From: Methylobacter psychrophilus
GTDB lineage: Bacteria > Pseudomonadota > Gammaproteobacteria > Methylococcales > Methylomonadaceae
DNA length: 44,929 bases
Reading direction: 5' to 3'
Assembly (NCBI RefSeq): GCF_025583945.1
Contig: NZ_JAOEGU010000030.1
Span: 1-44,929, forward strand
A program made the translations under genes and the position numbers. Of this stretch, positions 7,457-15,819 are shown in pieces (the first letter of the stretch is position 1; every line of letters begins with the position of its first letter). The notes under the pieces were generated by a model. The model made no database searches. It worked only from the letters and a program-made list of their open reading frames with translations, and was not told where the DNA came from.

Positions 7457-8515
7457 TTAATTTACCTCAAGTTCTGCATGCAAGGCACCGGCAGCCTTCA
7501 TGGATTGCAAAATAACCAGCATTTCCGGCGGCGAGGCACCAATATCATTCAATGTTTTAACAACATCCGCCAACAACACACCCTTATTTAACACTACCAA
7601 ATTCTGATTGGGTACCACCACTGTTTGAGGGATGTCAGGCGGATAGCCAATAACAATAGAAAGCGTACCATGCGACACGGCGCAGGCATCAAGAGTGACA
7701 GCCTGATTAATAACGACGGCTCCGGTACGGACATTAAACACGACCTTGGGCTTTAATGCAGCCGGTGCAATATCCAGCACTTCAAGTTCGCCAATAAAGG
7801 CCACCCGCTCATTTTGTTTTAGCGGAGCCCGTACCTGAATAACCAACCCGTTTTGCGCTTCGGCAATACCTGCACCAAAACGGTTATTGATCACCTCAAC
7901 CATACGACTGGCCATATTGAAATTATTTTCGTTGAGCACCAGCTTCACGTAAGGCCCCTGCCCCACTGAAGAATTAACGGCACGCTCAACAGTTGCCCCG
8001 TCAACAATACTGCCAGGTATGGGATTATTGCCCGGCGAACCACTGCCAGCCCCCTCATAGCCGCCCAACAAAATATTACCCTGAGCCATGGCATAAATCT
8101 GCCCGTCAGCCCCTTTCAAGGAGGTCATCATTAAGGTGCCACCACGCAAATTTTTGGCGGAGGCCATCGACGAGACCGTCACATCAAAAGTTTGGCCAGG
8201 CTGGGCAAATGCTCGCAACATGCCGGTAACCACCACCGCTGCGGTATTTTTTGTACGCATGTTAATACCCTGCGGTACATTAACACCCATCTGTTGCAGC
8301 GAATTAATGACACTTTGATTGGAAAAAAACGACGTTTGATCGCCGGTACCTTCGAGCCCCACGACCAAACCATAACCAATCAACTGATTTTCCCGAACCC
8401 CTTGAATATTAGACAGGTCTTTCATTCGCTCTGCAACAGCAACAGTCGACAAACACGCCAGCAGACAAGCCCAACACCCGCTTTTCGCCAGCCAACCCGG
8501 TCTCGCTATCTTCAT
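7457..8515 (-). CDS. flgI: FlgI, flagellar P-ring protein
   Basis: 352 residues, standard length. A Sec signal peptide (hydrophobic stretch ending TVAVA-ERMKDL, about residues 12-28) is followed by the conserved P-ring start IQGVRENQLIGYGLVVGLEG. TGDQTSFFSNQSV, MASAKNLRGGTLMMTSLKGADG and the C-terminal NDIGASPPEMLVILQSMKAA are family landmarks. FlgI polymerises in the periplasm around the rod and, with FlgH, acts as the bushing. Its start overlaps the end of flgH by 4 bases, so translation is probably coupled. Confidence 0.97.
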   Translation of the reverse strand: MKIARPGWLAKSGCWACLLACLSTVAVAERMKDLSNIQGVRENQLIGYGLVVGLEGTGDQTSFFSNQSVINSLQQMGVNVPQGINMRTKNTAAVVVTGMLRAFAQPGQTFDVTVSSMASAKNLRGGTLMMTSLKGADGQIYAMAQGNILLGGYEGAGSGSPGNNPIPGSIVDGATVERAVNSSVGQGPYVKLVLNENNFNMASRMVEVINNRFGAGIAEAQNGLVIQVRAPLKQNERVAFIGELEVLDIAPAALKPKVVFNVRTGAVVINQAVTLDACAVSHGTLSIVIGYPPDIPQTVVVPNQNLVVLNKGVLLADVVKTLNDIGASPPEMLVILQSMKAAGALHAELEVN

Positions 8516-9162
8516 AACAACAAGACAGTAGAAAAGAGACGACTAAACCATTTAAGAATTTCGGCGCTATCGAACTGACTGTTGGTGCGATATTCCACCC
8601 GGCTATCCGCTAATTTTGTGGAGGGCACCATGTTGCCCACCTCAATGGAGGTGGGCATCACCATACCTGACAGACGAATAAACTCAGTGCCTTTGTCAAG
8701 ACCAATCTGCTTTTCGCCACTAACCCGCAGATTACCATTGGGCATTACTTCCAACACAGTCACTGCAATCATACCTGCAAAGTTATAGCTGGCGCTGCCG
8801 GTAGCCTTGGCCGCCGACTTCATTTGGGCGCTCTCGGATACCTGTAGGTTAGTCGTTGTCACCCCAAACAATTTATCAACACTGGCATCCATGGCACCCG
8901 AATTATCATCTGATGCACCAGTCTTTTTATCAGCAGATACTTTTTCGGTAATGACGACCGTCAGGACATCACCAACCGCATGCGCACGAAAATCCCCAAA
9001 CATAGGGCGAAAAGTATCAACCTGAAAAATAGCGCCATTATCAGGAGCGACGGGGATTGGCAACGGCGCACGCATCGTAGTCGGCTGAGCCACAATGGAG
9101 GTCGGAGCCACTGAACAACCGGTCAGTACCGAGAATATAAAAACCAATAATAAATGCATCAA
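8512..9162 (-). CDS. flgH: FlgH, flagellar L-ring lipoprotein
   Basis: 216 residues. The N-terminus is a lipoprotein signal with LTGC at residues 13-16. The mature protein has IFQVDTFRPMFGDFRAHAVG, DVLTVVITEKVSADKKTGAS, LEVMPNGNLRVSGEKQIGL and VPSTKLADSRVEYRTN, all typical of FlgH. It forms the outer-membrane ring around the flagellar rod. The C-terminus (LKWFSRLFSTVLLL) matches the usual WLxRFF end, though it finishes in a rather hydrophobic tail. It lies between flgG and flgI. Confidence 0.96.
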   Translation of the reverse strand: MMHLLLVFIFSVLTGCSVAPTSIVAQPTTMRAPLPIPVAPDNGAIFQVDTFRPMFGDFRAHAVGDVLTVVITEKVSADKKTGASDDNSGAMDASVDKLFGVTTTNLQVSESAQMKSAAKATGSASYNFAGMIAVTVLEVMPNGNLRVSGEKQIGLDKGTEFIRLSGMVMPTSIEVGNMVPSTKLADSRVEYRTNSQFDSAEILKWFSRLFSTVLLL

Positions 9163-9178
9163 ACAATCCCTCCAAAAA

Positions 9179-9961
9179 TTACATCTGTGTCAGCTTCTGC
9201 AACATCTGATCAGCCGCCGTCACAGCCTTACTATTGATTTCATAAGCACGCTGAGCCTGAATCATATTGGTCATTTCTTCTACTACATTAACATTGGACG
9301 TTTCTATATAACCTTGCGCCAGATATCCCATACCATTACTGTCAGGTGCATTGATAATAGGCGGCCCCGAAGACGCCGTTTCAATAAACACGTTTTCACC
9401 TTGGGCCGATAACCCGGCCGGATTCATAAAGTTGGCTAACTCGATGGTCCCGACAGTATTGGGTTGAACCGAGCCGGGCTGTACGACACTGACCGTCCCA
9501 TCACGACCGACAGTAATAGTTTGCGCATCAGATGGAATGGCTATTGACGGCTGCACTGGATAACCGCTGGCAGTAACCAGTAAACCCTCGCTGTTGACCT
9601 GAAACGAACCATCTCGCGTATAAGATAATGTGCCATCCGGCATCAATATTTGAAAAAAACCGGTACCCTGAATAGCCAGATCTTTATTATTGCCTGTTTG
9701 CTGTAAGTTGCCCTGAAGATACAAGCGTTCAGCAGCCACTACCCTAACACCTGTTCCCAATTGTAAGCCGGAGGGTAATTGCGTTATTTGAGATGACTGT
9801 CCTCCGGGTTGGCGAATAGTTTGATAGAGCAGGTCTTCAAAAACTGCTCGTGAACGCTTAAACCCGGTGGTACCAACATTAGCCAAATTATTGGTAATGA
9901 CATCCAATTGGCTCTGTTGCGCTTCCAGTCCGGTTTTGGCAATCCATAGTGAACGAAACAT
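9179..9961 (-). CDS. flgG: FlgG, distal rod protein
   Basis: 260 residues, the usual FlgG length. The start ([20 protein letters not shown] then [19 protein letters not shown]) is the conserved N-terminal rod motif, and the end ([20 protein letters not shown] then [15 protein letters not shown]) is the conserved C-terminal helix. The middle has the Flg[19 protein letters not shown] block. FlgG is secreted without a cleaved signal through the flagellar export gate and forms the distal rod. It lies 34 bases after flgF and 16 before flgH. Confidence 0.97.
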   Translation of the reverse strand: MFRSLWIAKTGLEAQQSQLDVITNNLANVGTTGFKRSRAVFEDLLYQTIRQPGGQSSQITQLPSGLQLGTGVRVVAAERLYLQGNLQQTGNNKDLAIQGTGFFQILMPDGTLSYTRDGSFQVNSEGLLVTASGYPVQPSIAIPSDAQTITVGRDGTVSVVQPGSVQPNTVGTIELANFMNPAGLSAQGENVFIETASSGPPIINAPDSNGMGYLAQGYIETSNVNVVEEMTNMIQAQRAYEINSKAVTAADQMLQKLTQM

Positions 9962-9995
9962 GATATTTCTCTTTATTTTTAATGGTTGGACTAAA

Positions 9996-10739
9996 CTATT
10001 GGCTCAAATTTAAAATCTGGCTGGCCTTGGTATCATTCTCTTGCGCGTTTTTGAACAAACTCATATTCATATCAAACTGGCGCCCCAAACTAATCATATG
10101 CACCATAGACTCAACGATATTGACATTACTATCCTCTAACGCACCGCCCAATAAAGTGACACCGGGATTCGCTGCCACGGGCTTACCGGTGCTACTCCGA
10201 AAAAGACCGTCATCTCCACGCTTGAGAGTATCCGGCTGCGGATTAACCAACTTGATACGACCCAGCACTGCCATAGATTCCGGATTAGAACCTGGGATTA
10301 AAGAAGAGATGGTGCCATCCTTACCGACTAACAGAGAAGTGTCGAAGGGAATACTAATAGGACCACTATCACCCTGTACATTTAACCCGCCTTCGGATTG
10401 CAAAATACCATTGGGCGTAACCTTCAAGGCACCTGCTCGCGTATAAGCCTCTTTGCCATCTGACCCTTGTACGGCAATCCAACCAGCACCCTTAATCGCA
10501 ACATCGAGGCTTCGACCCGTCTGACGAATGGTGCCTTCGGAAAAATCAGCCCCTACGGTATCGTCAGATACTTGCGTCCGGGTAGGCAAACCTTTACCCT
10601 CTACCGGCACCGCACGAAAAGCATCTATTTGAGCACGAAATCCGGTGGATCCCACGTTCGCCATATTGTGCGATACGGTCGTCTGCTGCTCCATAATTTG
10701 CTTGGCACCAGTCATGGCAGTATAAATAAGACGATCCAT
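9996..10739 (-). CDS. flgF: FlgF, proximal rod protein
   Basis: 247 residues. N-terminal [20 protein letters not shown], then [21 protein letters not shown]-terminal [20 protein letters not shown] with [10 protein letters not shown]. These are the FlgF versions of the rod/hook motifs, including the early TAMTGAKQ. Middle block [17 protein letters not shown] is conserved. It forms part of the proximal rod after secretion through the flagellar export apparatus. It is placed between flgE and flgG, the standard order. Confidence 0.96.
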   Translation of the reverse strand: MDRLIYTAMTGAKQIMEQQTTVSHNMANVGSTGFRAQIDAFRAVPVEGKGLPTRTQVSDDTVGADFSEGTIRQTGRSLDVAIKGAGWIAVQGSDGKEAYTRAGALKVTPNGILQSEGGLNVQGDSGPISIPFDTSLLVGKDGTISSLIPGSNPESMAVLGRIKLVNPQPDTLKRGDDGLFRSSTGKPVAANPGVTLLGGALEDSNVNIVESMVHMISLGRQFDMNMSLFKNAQENDTKASQILNLSQ

Positions 10740-10796
10740 AAATCAGACTCCGCAGCTTAAAAACAGGTTAACAACCAAATGAGTCACGGCCAAGCC

Positions 10797-12164
10797 CTAT
10801 TGTTTAAGACCAACAATCGTTTGCAAGTTTTGGTCTTCAGTTTTTATCACTGATGATTGCGCCTGAAAAGCCCGCTGCGCGGAAATCATATTAACCATTT
10901 CATTAACCAGATTAACGTTAGAATCTTCAATAGCTGATGAACTTAACAGACCCAGACCCAGCGCTGTCGAGCCTGCTGTCCCAACTGACGCATTCCCTGA
11001 TTTGGAAGTGGCGCTCCATTGATTGTTAGGTGCCGATGCCAACCCGTTCAAATTTTTAAATGTTGCCAAGGCGACTTGCCCCACAACCGCAGAGTTACCG
11101 GTACTATAGAGCACACTAATGACTCCGTCCATGCTGACTGAGTAGCTGGTCATTTGACCGGATGGAAAACCATTCTGACTGTTGGTAGCGCCAAAGGAGG
11201 TAGCATATTGCACTGATTTACTTAAATCCAGAGATACCGCCTGATTATTAACTGTTATGGTGCCCGAGGTAGCCGTACTAGTGACATCAAGAGCGCCACT
11301 GGCATTGAAAATGAGAGTTCCAACAGATGTAACCGCAGCTCCCCCATCAACAGTAGCCTTTACATCCCAAGTAGCTGCCCCTGCCCCATCAACGGCTAAC
11401 TTGGTATAAAAAGTTTCAATCGTATGAGGCGCACCCAACGAGTCATAAATATTGCTGGTAGTCGCACTCGTATAAGTTGTCGGGTCTGTCGAGTCGAAAG
11501 CAGGACGGGTAAATCCTGTAACTGCTGCGACTGCTGGAGTTGCAGCAACTGCTGCAACTCCTGTAACTCCTGTAACTCCTGCAATTGGTGGAATTGCATT
11601 AGGATCTGCGGTGACCGCTGTAACCGCTATAACCGCTGGAGTTGCTACAACTGCTGCAACACCGGCAACTGCTGCAACTGTTCCCATGCTCTTCGACATT
11701 GAATTAAGCGTCAACCCTAGCGTCGCGGTGGTCGTTGCTACCGGTTTGGAGGCTTCAGAAGCGAATATGAGAGGTACCGCTCCATTGTTTGTCTGTATAA
11801 CACCATCAACAGCTTTATAGCCGGTCAGAATATCGCCGGTGGCATCAACAACTTCACCAGCTTTGTTTAACGAAAATTGGCCATCGCGGGTATAAGTCTT
11901 AATGCCATTGTTGTCCAGTTGAAATAAACCGGCACCATTAATAGCCAGATTAAAAGGACTCCCACTGGCACTAATAGTCCCTTGCGAAAACGCCTGTACT
12001 GCGCCCCCTTTCTCGGCACCCGAAGATGCGAACGACATGGCCGCCAATGTCTGATTAAAAGTGGAGCTTTTAAAACCCACGGTATTGGCGTTCGCGATAT
12101 TATTGCTAATCACATCAAGCCGTTGTTGTGCCAGGTTCATCCCTGTGATATCGATAAAACTCAT
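10797..12164 (-). CDS. flgE: FlgE, hook protein with low-complexity insert
   Basis: 455 residues. The N-terminal MSFIDITGMNLAQQRLDVIS then NNIANANTVGFKSS and the C-terminal NLVNEMVNMISAQRAFQAQS then VIKTEDQNLQTIVGLKQ are the hook protein motifs. The internal block LDNNGIKTYTRDGQFSLNKA is also conserved. Residues about 160-218 are a low-complexity insert of Val/Ala/Thr/Pro/Gly (for example GVTGVTGVAAVAATPAVAAV) that ordinary FlgE proteins lack. It probably extends an exposed domain of the hook. The N-terminus before LDVISNNIAN is shorter than in enterobacterial FlgE. The hook connects the rod and filament. Confidence 0.94.
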   Translation of the reverse strand: MSFIDITGMNLAQQRLDVISNNIANANTVGFKSSTFNQTLAAMSFASSGAEKGGAVQAFSQGTISASGSPFNLAINGAGLFQLDNNGIKTYTRDGQFSLNKAGEVVDATGDILTGYKAVDGVIQTNNGAVPLIFASEASKPVATTTATLGLTLNSMSKSMGTVAAVAGVAAVVATPAVIAVTAVTADPNAIPPIAGVTGVTGVAAVAATPAVAAVTGFTRPAFDSTDPTTYTSATTSNIYDSLGAPHTIETFYTKLAVDGAGAATWDVKATVDGGAAVTSVGTLIFNASGALDVTSTATSGTITVNNQAVSLDLSKSVQYATSFGATNSQNGFPSGQMTSYSVSMDGVISVLYSTGNSAVVGQVALATFKNLNGLASAPNNQWSATSKSGNASVGTAGSTALGLGLLSSSAIEDSNVNLVNEMVNMISAQRAFQAQSSVIKTEDQNLQTIVGLKQ

Positions 12165-12215
12165 AAATAATGTCCTGTAAATGTCAATATAAAATTAACG
12201 GTAATCAGCTTACGC

Positions 12216-12890
12216 TTATCGGATTTGACGTATATCTGCCAAACTGAAATTTCCTACCGGAGGCACGCTAAGATCAATCGCTCCCGCTGATGAAAGCGTC
12301 ACATTGGCAACCGTACCGGTTGCCAATGCCGTTGGAGTAAAGGTTTGCCCACCTTGTGTAGCTGCCACCTGAAAGGTGTAATCGCCATTTGCTGCGGCAG
12401 TTCCGGCACTGGTTACACCATCCCATGCCAGATTTAGCGTACCAACCGGTTGTGAACCCAGATTCATGGTTTGTACTATATTGCCGTTACCATCACTAAT
12501 GGTTACAGTCAAACTATCCACCGCCTGCGCCAACTCTACGCCCATCTGAGACTGACCATTGGACAACGATAAGTTGGTGCCTGGAACAAGCACATTTTTA
12601 CCCAGCAAACTAGCCGCCTGTGTAGTCTGGCTGGACTGAAGACCACTCGCCACGGTATCCATAGTGGCATTTAACTTATTAATGCCGGTTACCATATTTA
12701 ACTGCGACATCTGCGTAGACATATCGGAATTGGACATGGGCGCAGTTGGATCCTGGTTTTTCATTTGCGCAAGCAATAGGGACATGAATTGGGCTTGTGC
12801 GGCAGTGCCAGTGACTTGACTCGTAGAAGTTGCAGTCGTTGTAGCCGGGGTAACTGGAGCCGAAGTGGTACCGATAACAGAAATTGTCAT
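12216..12890 (-). CDS. flgD: FlgD, hook cap / assembly protein
   Basis: 224 residues. The N-terminal half has the FlgD signature FMSLLLAQMKNQDPTAPMSN then MSTQMSQLNMVTGINKLN. The C-terminal half holds the FLGD Ig-like/Tudor region (VELAQAVDSLTVTISDGNGN, LAWDGVTSAGTAAANGDYTF). FlgD caps the growing hook and is later discarded. It lies between flgC and flgE and has no signal peptide, as expected for an export-gate substrate. Confidence 0.96.
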   Translation of the reverse strand: MTISVIGTTSAPVTPATTTATSTSQVTGTAAQAQFMSLLLAQMKNQDPTAPMSNSDMSTQMSQLNMVTGINKLNATMDTVASGLQSSQTTQAASLLGKNVLVPGTNLSLSNGQSQMGVELAQAVDSLTVTISDGNGNIVQTMNLGSQPVGTLNLAWDGVTSAGTAAANGDYTFQVAATQGGQTFTPTALATGTVANVTLSSAGAIDLSVPPVGNFSLADIRQIR

Positions 12891-12909
12891 GACGAATAAT
12901 CCTCTTTAA

Positions 12910-13314
12910 TTACTGACCGATAGTCAGTGTTTTTAATAACATGGATTTAGCCGCGTTCATGGTATCCACATTGGTTTGATAAGAGCGTGAAGCCGACAAC
13001 ATATTAACCATCTCTTCGGCGACATTAACATTAGGCATGGACACATAACCTTCTTTATTGGCTTGAGGATGCCCCGGGTTATAGACCAACTTGGCAGGAC
13101 CGGTATCGTCAATCACCCGCGAAACCTTAACGCCGGCTTCTTTTACGCCACCGACCGGAACCGTCATAAATTCTACTTGCTTGGCACGATAAGCTGAACC
13201 ATTTGGTCCGACCGTACTATCAGCATTTGCCAAATTACTGGCAACCACATTCAGGCGCTGGCCCTGTGCAGACATAGCAGAGCCTGCAATATTAAAAATA
13301 TTCAGTAATGACAT
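12910..13314 (-). CDS. flgC: FlgC, proximal rod protein
   Basis: 134 residues, standard length. N-terminal [20 protein letters not shown] and [21 protein letters not shown]-terminal [20 protein letters not shown] and [15 protein letters not shown]. These are diagnostic FlgC motifs. The gene begins 5 bases after the flgB stop. It builds the proximal rod together with FlgB and FlgF. Confidence 0.97.
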   Translation of the reverse strand: MSLLNIFNIAGSAMSAQGQRLNVVASNLANADSTVGPNGSAYRAKQVEFMTVPVGGVKEAGVKVSRVIDDTGPAKLVYNPGHPQANKEGYVSMPNVNVAEEMVNMLSASRSYQTNVDTMNAAKSMLLKTLTIGQ

Positions 13315-13319
13315 GATTG

Positions 13320-13736
13320 TTAGCCTTGAAGTACACTTAATAAACCCTTGATCTTGTTGTTAACCAAGGTTACATCCGCCTCATAATGCAAGGCATTTTC
13401 AGTAAAGGCATTACGTTCGACATCCATATCTACCGTATTACCGTCCATACTGTTTTGCGTGGGTGTACGTAAGGCAACGTAAGTATCCATTCCGGATAAC
13501 GATGAACCGGCAGCAAGATGCCCTGGATTGGTTTGCGTTAAGGCCTTGGCAACAGAGACTGTTGGACTACTGTTCGCCATCACCGCTTGCATGGCCTTGC
13601 CAAAATCCAGATCCCGAGCCTTGTAATGGGGCGTATCAGCATTGGCAATATTGGAAGCTAATAACTGCTGGCGCTGACTGCGAAAACGCAAAGCATTTTC
13701 ATAAAAACCCAACGCATTATCCAATTTTCCAGTCAT
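13320..13736 (-). CDS. flgB: FlgB, proximal rod protein
   Basis: 138 residues. The segment [20 protein letters not shown] then [14 protein letters not shown] is the FlgB signature, and [20 protein letters not shown] is its C-terminal helix. It is the first gene of the minus-strand flg operon and divergent from flgA across a 411-bp gap. A poor -10-like TATAAT on the minus strand at 13813-13818 could belong to its promoter, but no convincing -35 is seen. Confidence 0.97.
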   Translation of the reverse strand: MTGKLDNALGFYENALRFRSQRQQLLASNIANADTPHYKARDLDFGKAMQAVMANSSPTVSVAKALTQTNPGHLAAGSSLSGMDTYVALRTPTQNSMDGNTVDMDVERNAFTENALHYEADVTLVNNKIKGLLSVLQG

Positions 13737-14147
13737 GGTCTACCCCTTTACTTTGTTAGAATGAGGGCTTTCGAATACCTCAAGTAAACGACAACCACTT
13801 TTTTACACCATAATTATAAGTAAGTCCTGACTAATGAATTGACTAATAAAAGACCAAAACAGCCCTTAGCTTAACCCTTACCTTGTCTTGTGATTACATG
13901 GCATTGGGTTATAATTTGCATTTTAAGTAAACCTTGAGTAACCCGAAGAAACACGCCGACTCCTGTAAGGCTTAATTGAGGGTAGCAATGCTCAAACACG
14001 ACAAGATGGTTAATTATTTTTTGCAACTTGCCTTAGCGAACTGTTAGTCATTTATATTTTCAGACATCAGCAATTACAGTAGCGATGCCGCCGATAAAAT
14101 ACAAAAATAATATTTTTGTGAATAAATCAAGGTGAATAAATTCAAGT
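13737..14147. other. divergent flgB/flgA control region
   Basis: 411 bp without a gene. It holds the plus-strand promoter candidate at 13888-13920 and a weak minus-strand -10 at 13813-13818. The leader between 13925 and 14147 contains small inverted segments (for example TTGAGGG...) but no riboswitch I can recognise. It presumably contains binding sites for the flagellar master regulator; none can be identified by eye. Confidence 0.5.
13888..13920 (+). promoter_or_regulatory. promoter candidate for flgA (sigma-54 or sigma-70 reading)
   Basis: Two readings overlap. Sigma-54: TTGGGTTATAATTTGCA at 13904-13920 has the required GG and GC ten bases apart, an intact TTGCA and a T-rich tail, but the CAC after TGG is missing. 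Sigma-70: TTGTGA (13888-13893), 16 bp, TATAAT (13910-13915). Both would give a leader of about 220 nt before flgA. Flagellar genes at this level often use sigma-54 in gammaproteobacteria; the sequence does not decide. Confidence 0.35.
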
Positions 14148-14867
14148 ATGATAATTACAGTCCGTTTTTTAAAAAACCTCTTAGGCATCTTGTTGATTGC
14201 CTTGCTACCAAGCCAATTCAGTTGGGCACAAACAGACACTCAATTGCAAAGCCACGAAGAGCTTCGCGGTCGTGCCATACAATTTCTGAGCTCCTTACCG
14301 GGCATTACTCACGAGTCAAAAATCAAGGTCAACCTGCCGGATCCCCACCTGAGTTTAGTGAATTGCGAGTCGCTTGAATTCTTTCTGCCCGCAGGTAGCG
14401 GTCAACGCGGCAACATGCGCTTGGGCGCTCGCTGCACAGCACCACAATCATGGTCGCTTTATCTGATTGCAAGTATCCTGCAACCGGTAACGCACTATAT
14501 CACTCTCAGAGCTATGGAAAAAGGCCAGACAGTTACCGCCAATGATGTAATGGCAAGCCCTGTTTATGAGCATCACCCGCCAAAAAACTTGATTAACGAT
14601 CTGCAAGAACTGGCTGGACGTACCCTTATTCGTCCATTGCCTGCAGGTGCTTCTTTACGCAGCAATGACTTGCATACCGAACCAACATTGACCCGAGGGC
14701 AAACTGTCAAAATTATTGCTACAGGGAAAGGCTTCGGTATCACTTATGAAGGAAAGTCACTAGCCAACGCCATGGCGGGAGAAACCGTTCAAGTGCGCAC
14801 ACAATCAAATCATATAATCAGCGGAATCGCCAGGACAGGCGGTATTGTAGAGATTTCAGGCCATTAA
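14148..14867 (+). CDS. flgA: FlgA, P-ring assembly chaperone
   Basis: 239 residues. A Sec signal peptide (MIITVRFLKNLLGILLIALL, cut near WAQ-TD) leads into the FlgA fold: an N-terminal beta domain with Cys residues (SLVNCESLEFFLP, GARCTAPQSW) and a C-terminal SAF domain (AMEKGQTVTANDVMASPVYE, GRTLIRPLPAGASLRSNDL, AGETVQVRTQ). FlgA is a periplasmic chaperone for FlgI polymerisation. It is divergent from the flgB operon and upstream of flgM, the usual gammaproteobacterial layout. Confidence 0.95.
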   Translation: MIITVRFLKNLLGILLIALLPSQFSWAQTDTQLQSHEELRGRAIQFLSSLPGITHESKIKVNLPDPHLSLVNCESLEFFLPAGSGQRGNMRLGARCTAPQSWSLYLIASILQPVTHYITLRAMEKGQTVTANDVMASPVYEHHPPKNLINDLQELAGRTLIRPLPAGASLRSNDLHTEPTLTRGQTVKIIATGKGFGITYEGKSLANAMAGETVQVRTQSNHIISGIARTGGIVEISGH

Positions 14868-14913
14868 CTTTGAAACATTAAGAAGTATCCCGAAAAAATC
14901 ATGCTATAACTTT

Positions 14914-14940
14914 TAAAGTTTTTTGCTGCTTTGCCGTTAA
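14914..14940 (+). promoter_or_regulatory. sigma-28 (FliA) promoter of flgM
   Basis: TAAAGTTT (14914-14921), exactly 11 bp, then GCCGTTAA (14933-14940). It matches the FliA consensus TAAAGTTT-N11-GCCGATAA at all bases but one. It lies between flgA and flgM, about 80 bases before the flgM start. FliA control of flgM gives the negative feedback loop known from enterobacteria. The -10 deviation (GTTAA for GATAA) is shared with the flagellin promoter. Confidence 0.88.
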
Positions 14941-15023
14941 TAAGCTTAAAGATCAGATAAGCCTATTCTGCTTAAGCTCGCAGAGCTTAAAAAAATGTAG
15001 TCAAAAATTTTAAAGGAACGCTC

Positions 15024-15449
15024 ATGAAAATTGATAACCCGGTTGGAAATATAACCAACCCACCCCCCATAGACTTCCAGCCAAAGCCCGTTAAAGCAAC
15101 TGAAGCACCACCAGTTAGCCCGACCCCAAGCAGCAGCGTACAGCTTTCTGAACAGCTCCAGGCGCTAGGTGCATTATCACCAGACACCGGCATCTTTGAC
15201 ACAGAAAAAGTTAATAAAATAAAGGCTGCCATCGCTGAAGGAACCTTTCAGGTTAACGCAACCATCGTTGCGGAAGGCATGATAACTACGGCAAAAGACT
15301 TAATGGTCACCTCTAAAAGCTTGGTGGAAGCTGCCGGCAATCAGAACGATGTACATTTTAAAACTGACTCTATTGCATCCGCTGCCAACCTCATCGTTGA
15401 TTCAGACAACCTGAAAGCGAAGGCAAAAGATTTGACCAAGTTGCGCTAA
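15024..15449 (+). CDS. flgM: FlgM, anti-sigma-28 factor, with C-terminal extension
   Basis: 141 residues. The FlgM core is at about residues 38-92: VQLSEQLQALGALSPDTGIF, DTEKVNKIKAAIAEGTFQVN, ATIVAEGMI. In the family this region holds FliA in the cytoplasm until FlgM is exported through the finished hook. The N-terminus is Pro-rich and probably disordered. Typical FlgM proteins end near residue 100; here a further 45 residues follow (NQNDVHFKTDSIASAANLIV, ending DLTKLR), predicted helical. A good ribosome site AAGGAA precedes the ATG, and a FliA promoter lies upstream. flgN, the usual partner downstream, is not present. Confidence 0.9.
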   Translation: MKIDNPVGNITNPPPIDFQPKPVKATEAPPVSPTPSSSVQLSEQLQALGALSPDTGIFDTEKVNKIKAAIAEGTFQVNATIVAEGMITTAKDLMVTSKSLVEAAGNQNDVHFKTDSIASAANLIVDSDNLKAKAKDLTKLR

Positions 15450-15819
15450 TTATATTTTTTTCAACTTAACTTAGGATCCGGATCCTGTATAACAGTCTTG
15501 AACAAGCCCATGCTTTTTTGGCAAGGCACTCTTGAGTACAACTGCAGACGCCAAATTAAGTGTGCCTGCGCTTCAATTTGCAAAAATATTGCCTGTGCAC
15601 ACCTAAAATAGTCAGCTGCCATAGATAACCATCACTTTATTTCAAAGGCGCATGGATACTGACATATCAACTTACAAAACACTCTCTCTATCTCCTGAAT
15701 GATAAATAGCGGTGAATTTACCTCCGTTCTCTAGCATACCGTAAAGTCCTTTAGCTCTGATAATAGGCATCCTGCTCACTCACCAATGATAATACGGTGC
15801 ATCGACTTGGGAGCCCCAT
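15450..15819. other. flgM-flhB intergenic region
   Basis: 370 bp without a coding region I can support; flgN, often found after flgM, is not here. It contains a small palindrome AGGATCCGGATCCT (15473-15486). A TAAAGTCC...CTGATAA arrangement near 15742 resembles a sigma-28 site but the spacing is too short. It should contain the promoter of the flhB operon, which I cannot identify. Confidence 0.45.

Noticed and set aside
13925-14147. Possible riboswitch in the flgA leader (CACGC...GGTAGC segments)
   Set aside because: The pieces do not form the conserved cyclic di-GMP riboswitch helices; similarity is only a few bases.
15742-15770. Sigma-28-like promoter before flhB
   Set aside because: TAAAG and the GATAA-like element are separated by too few bases compared with the two good promoters in the window.
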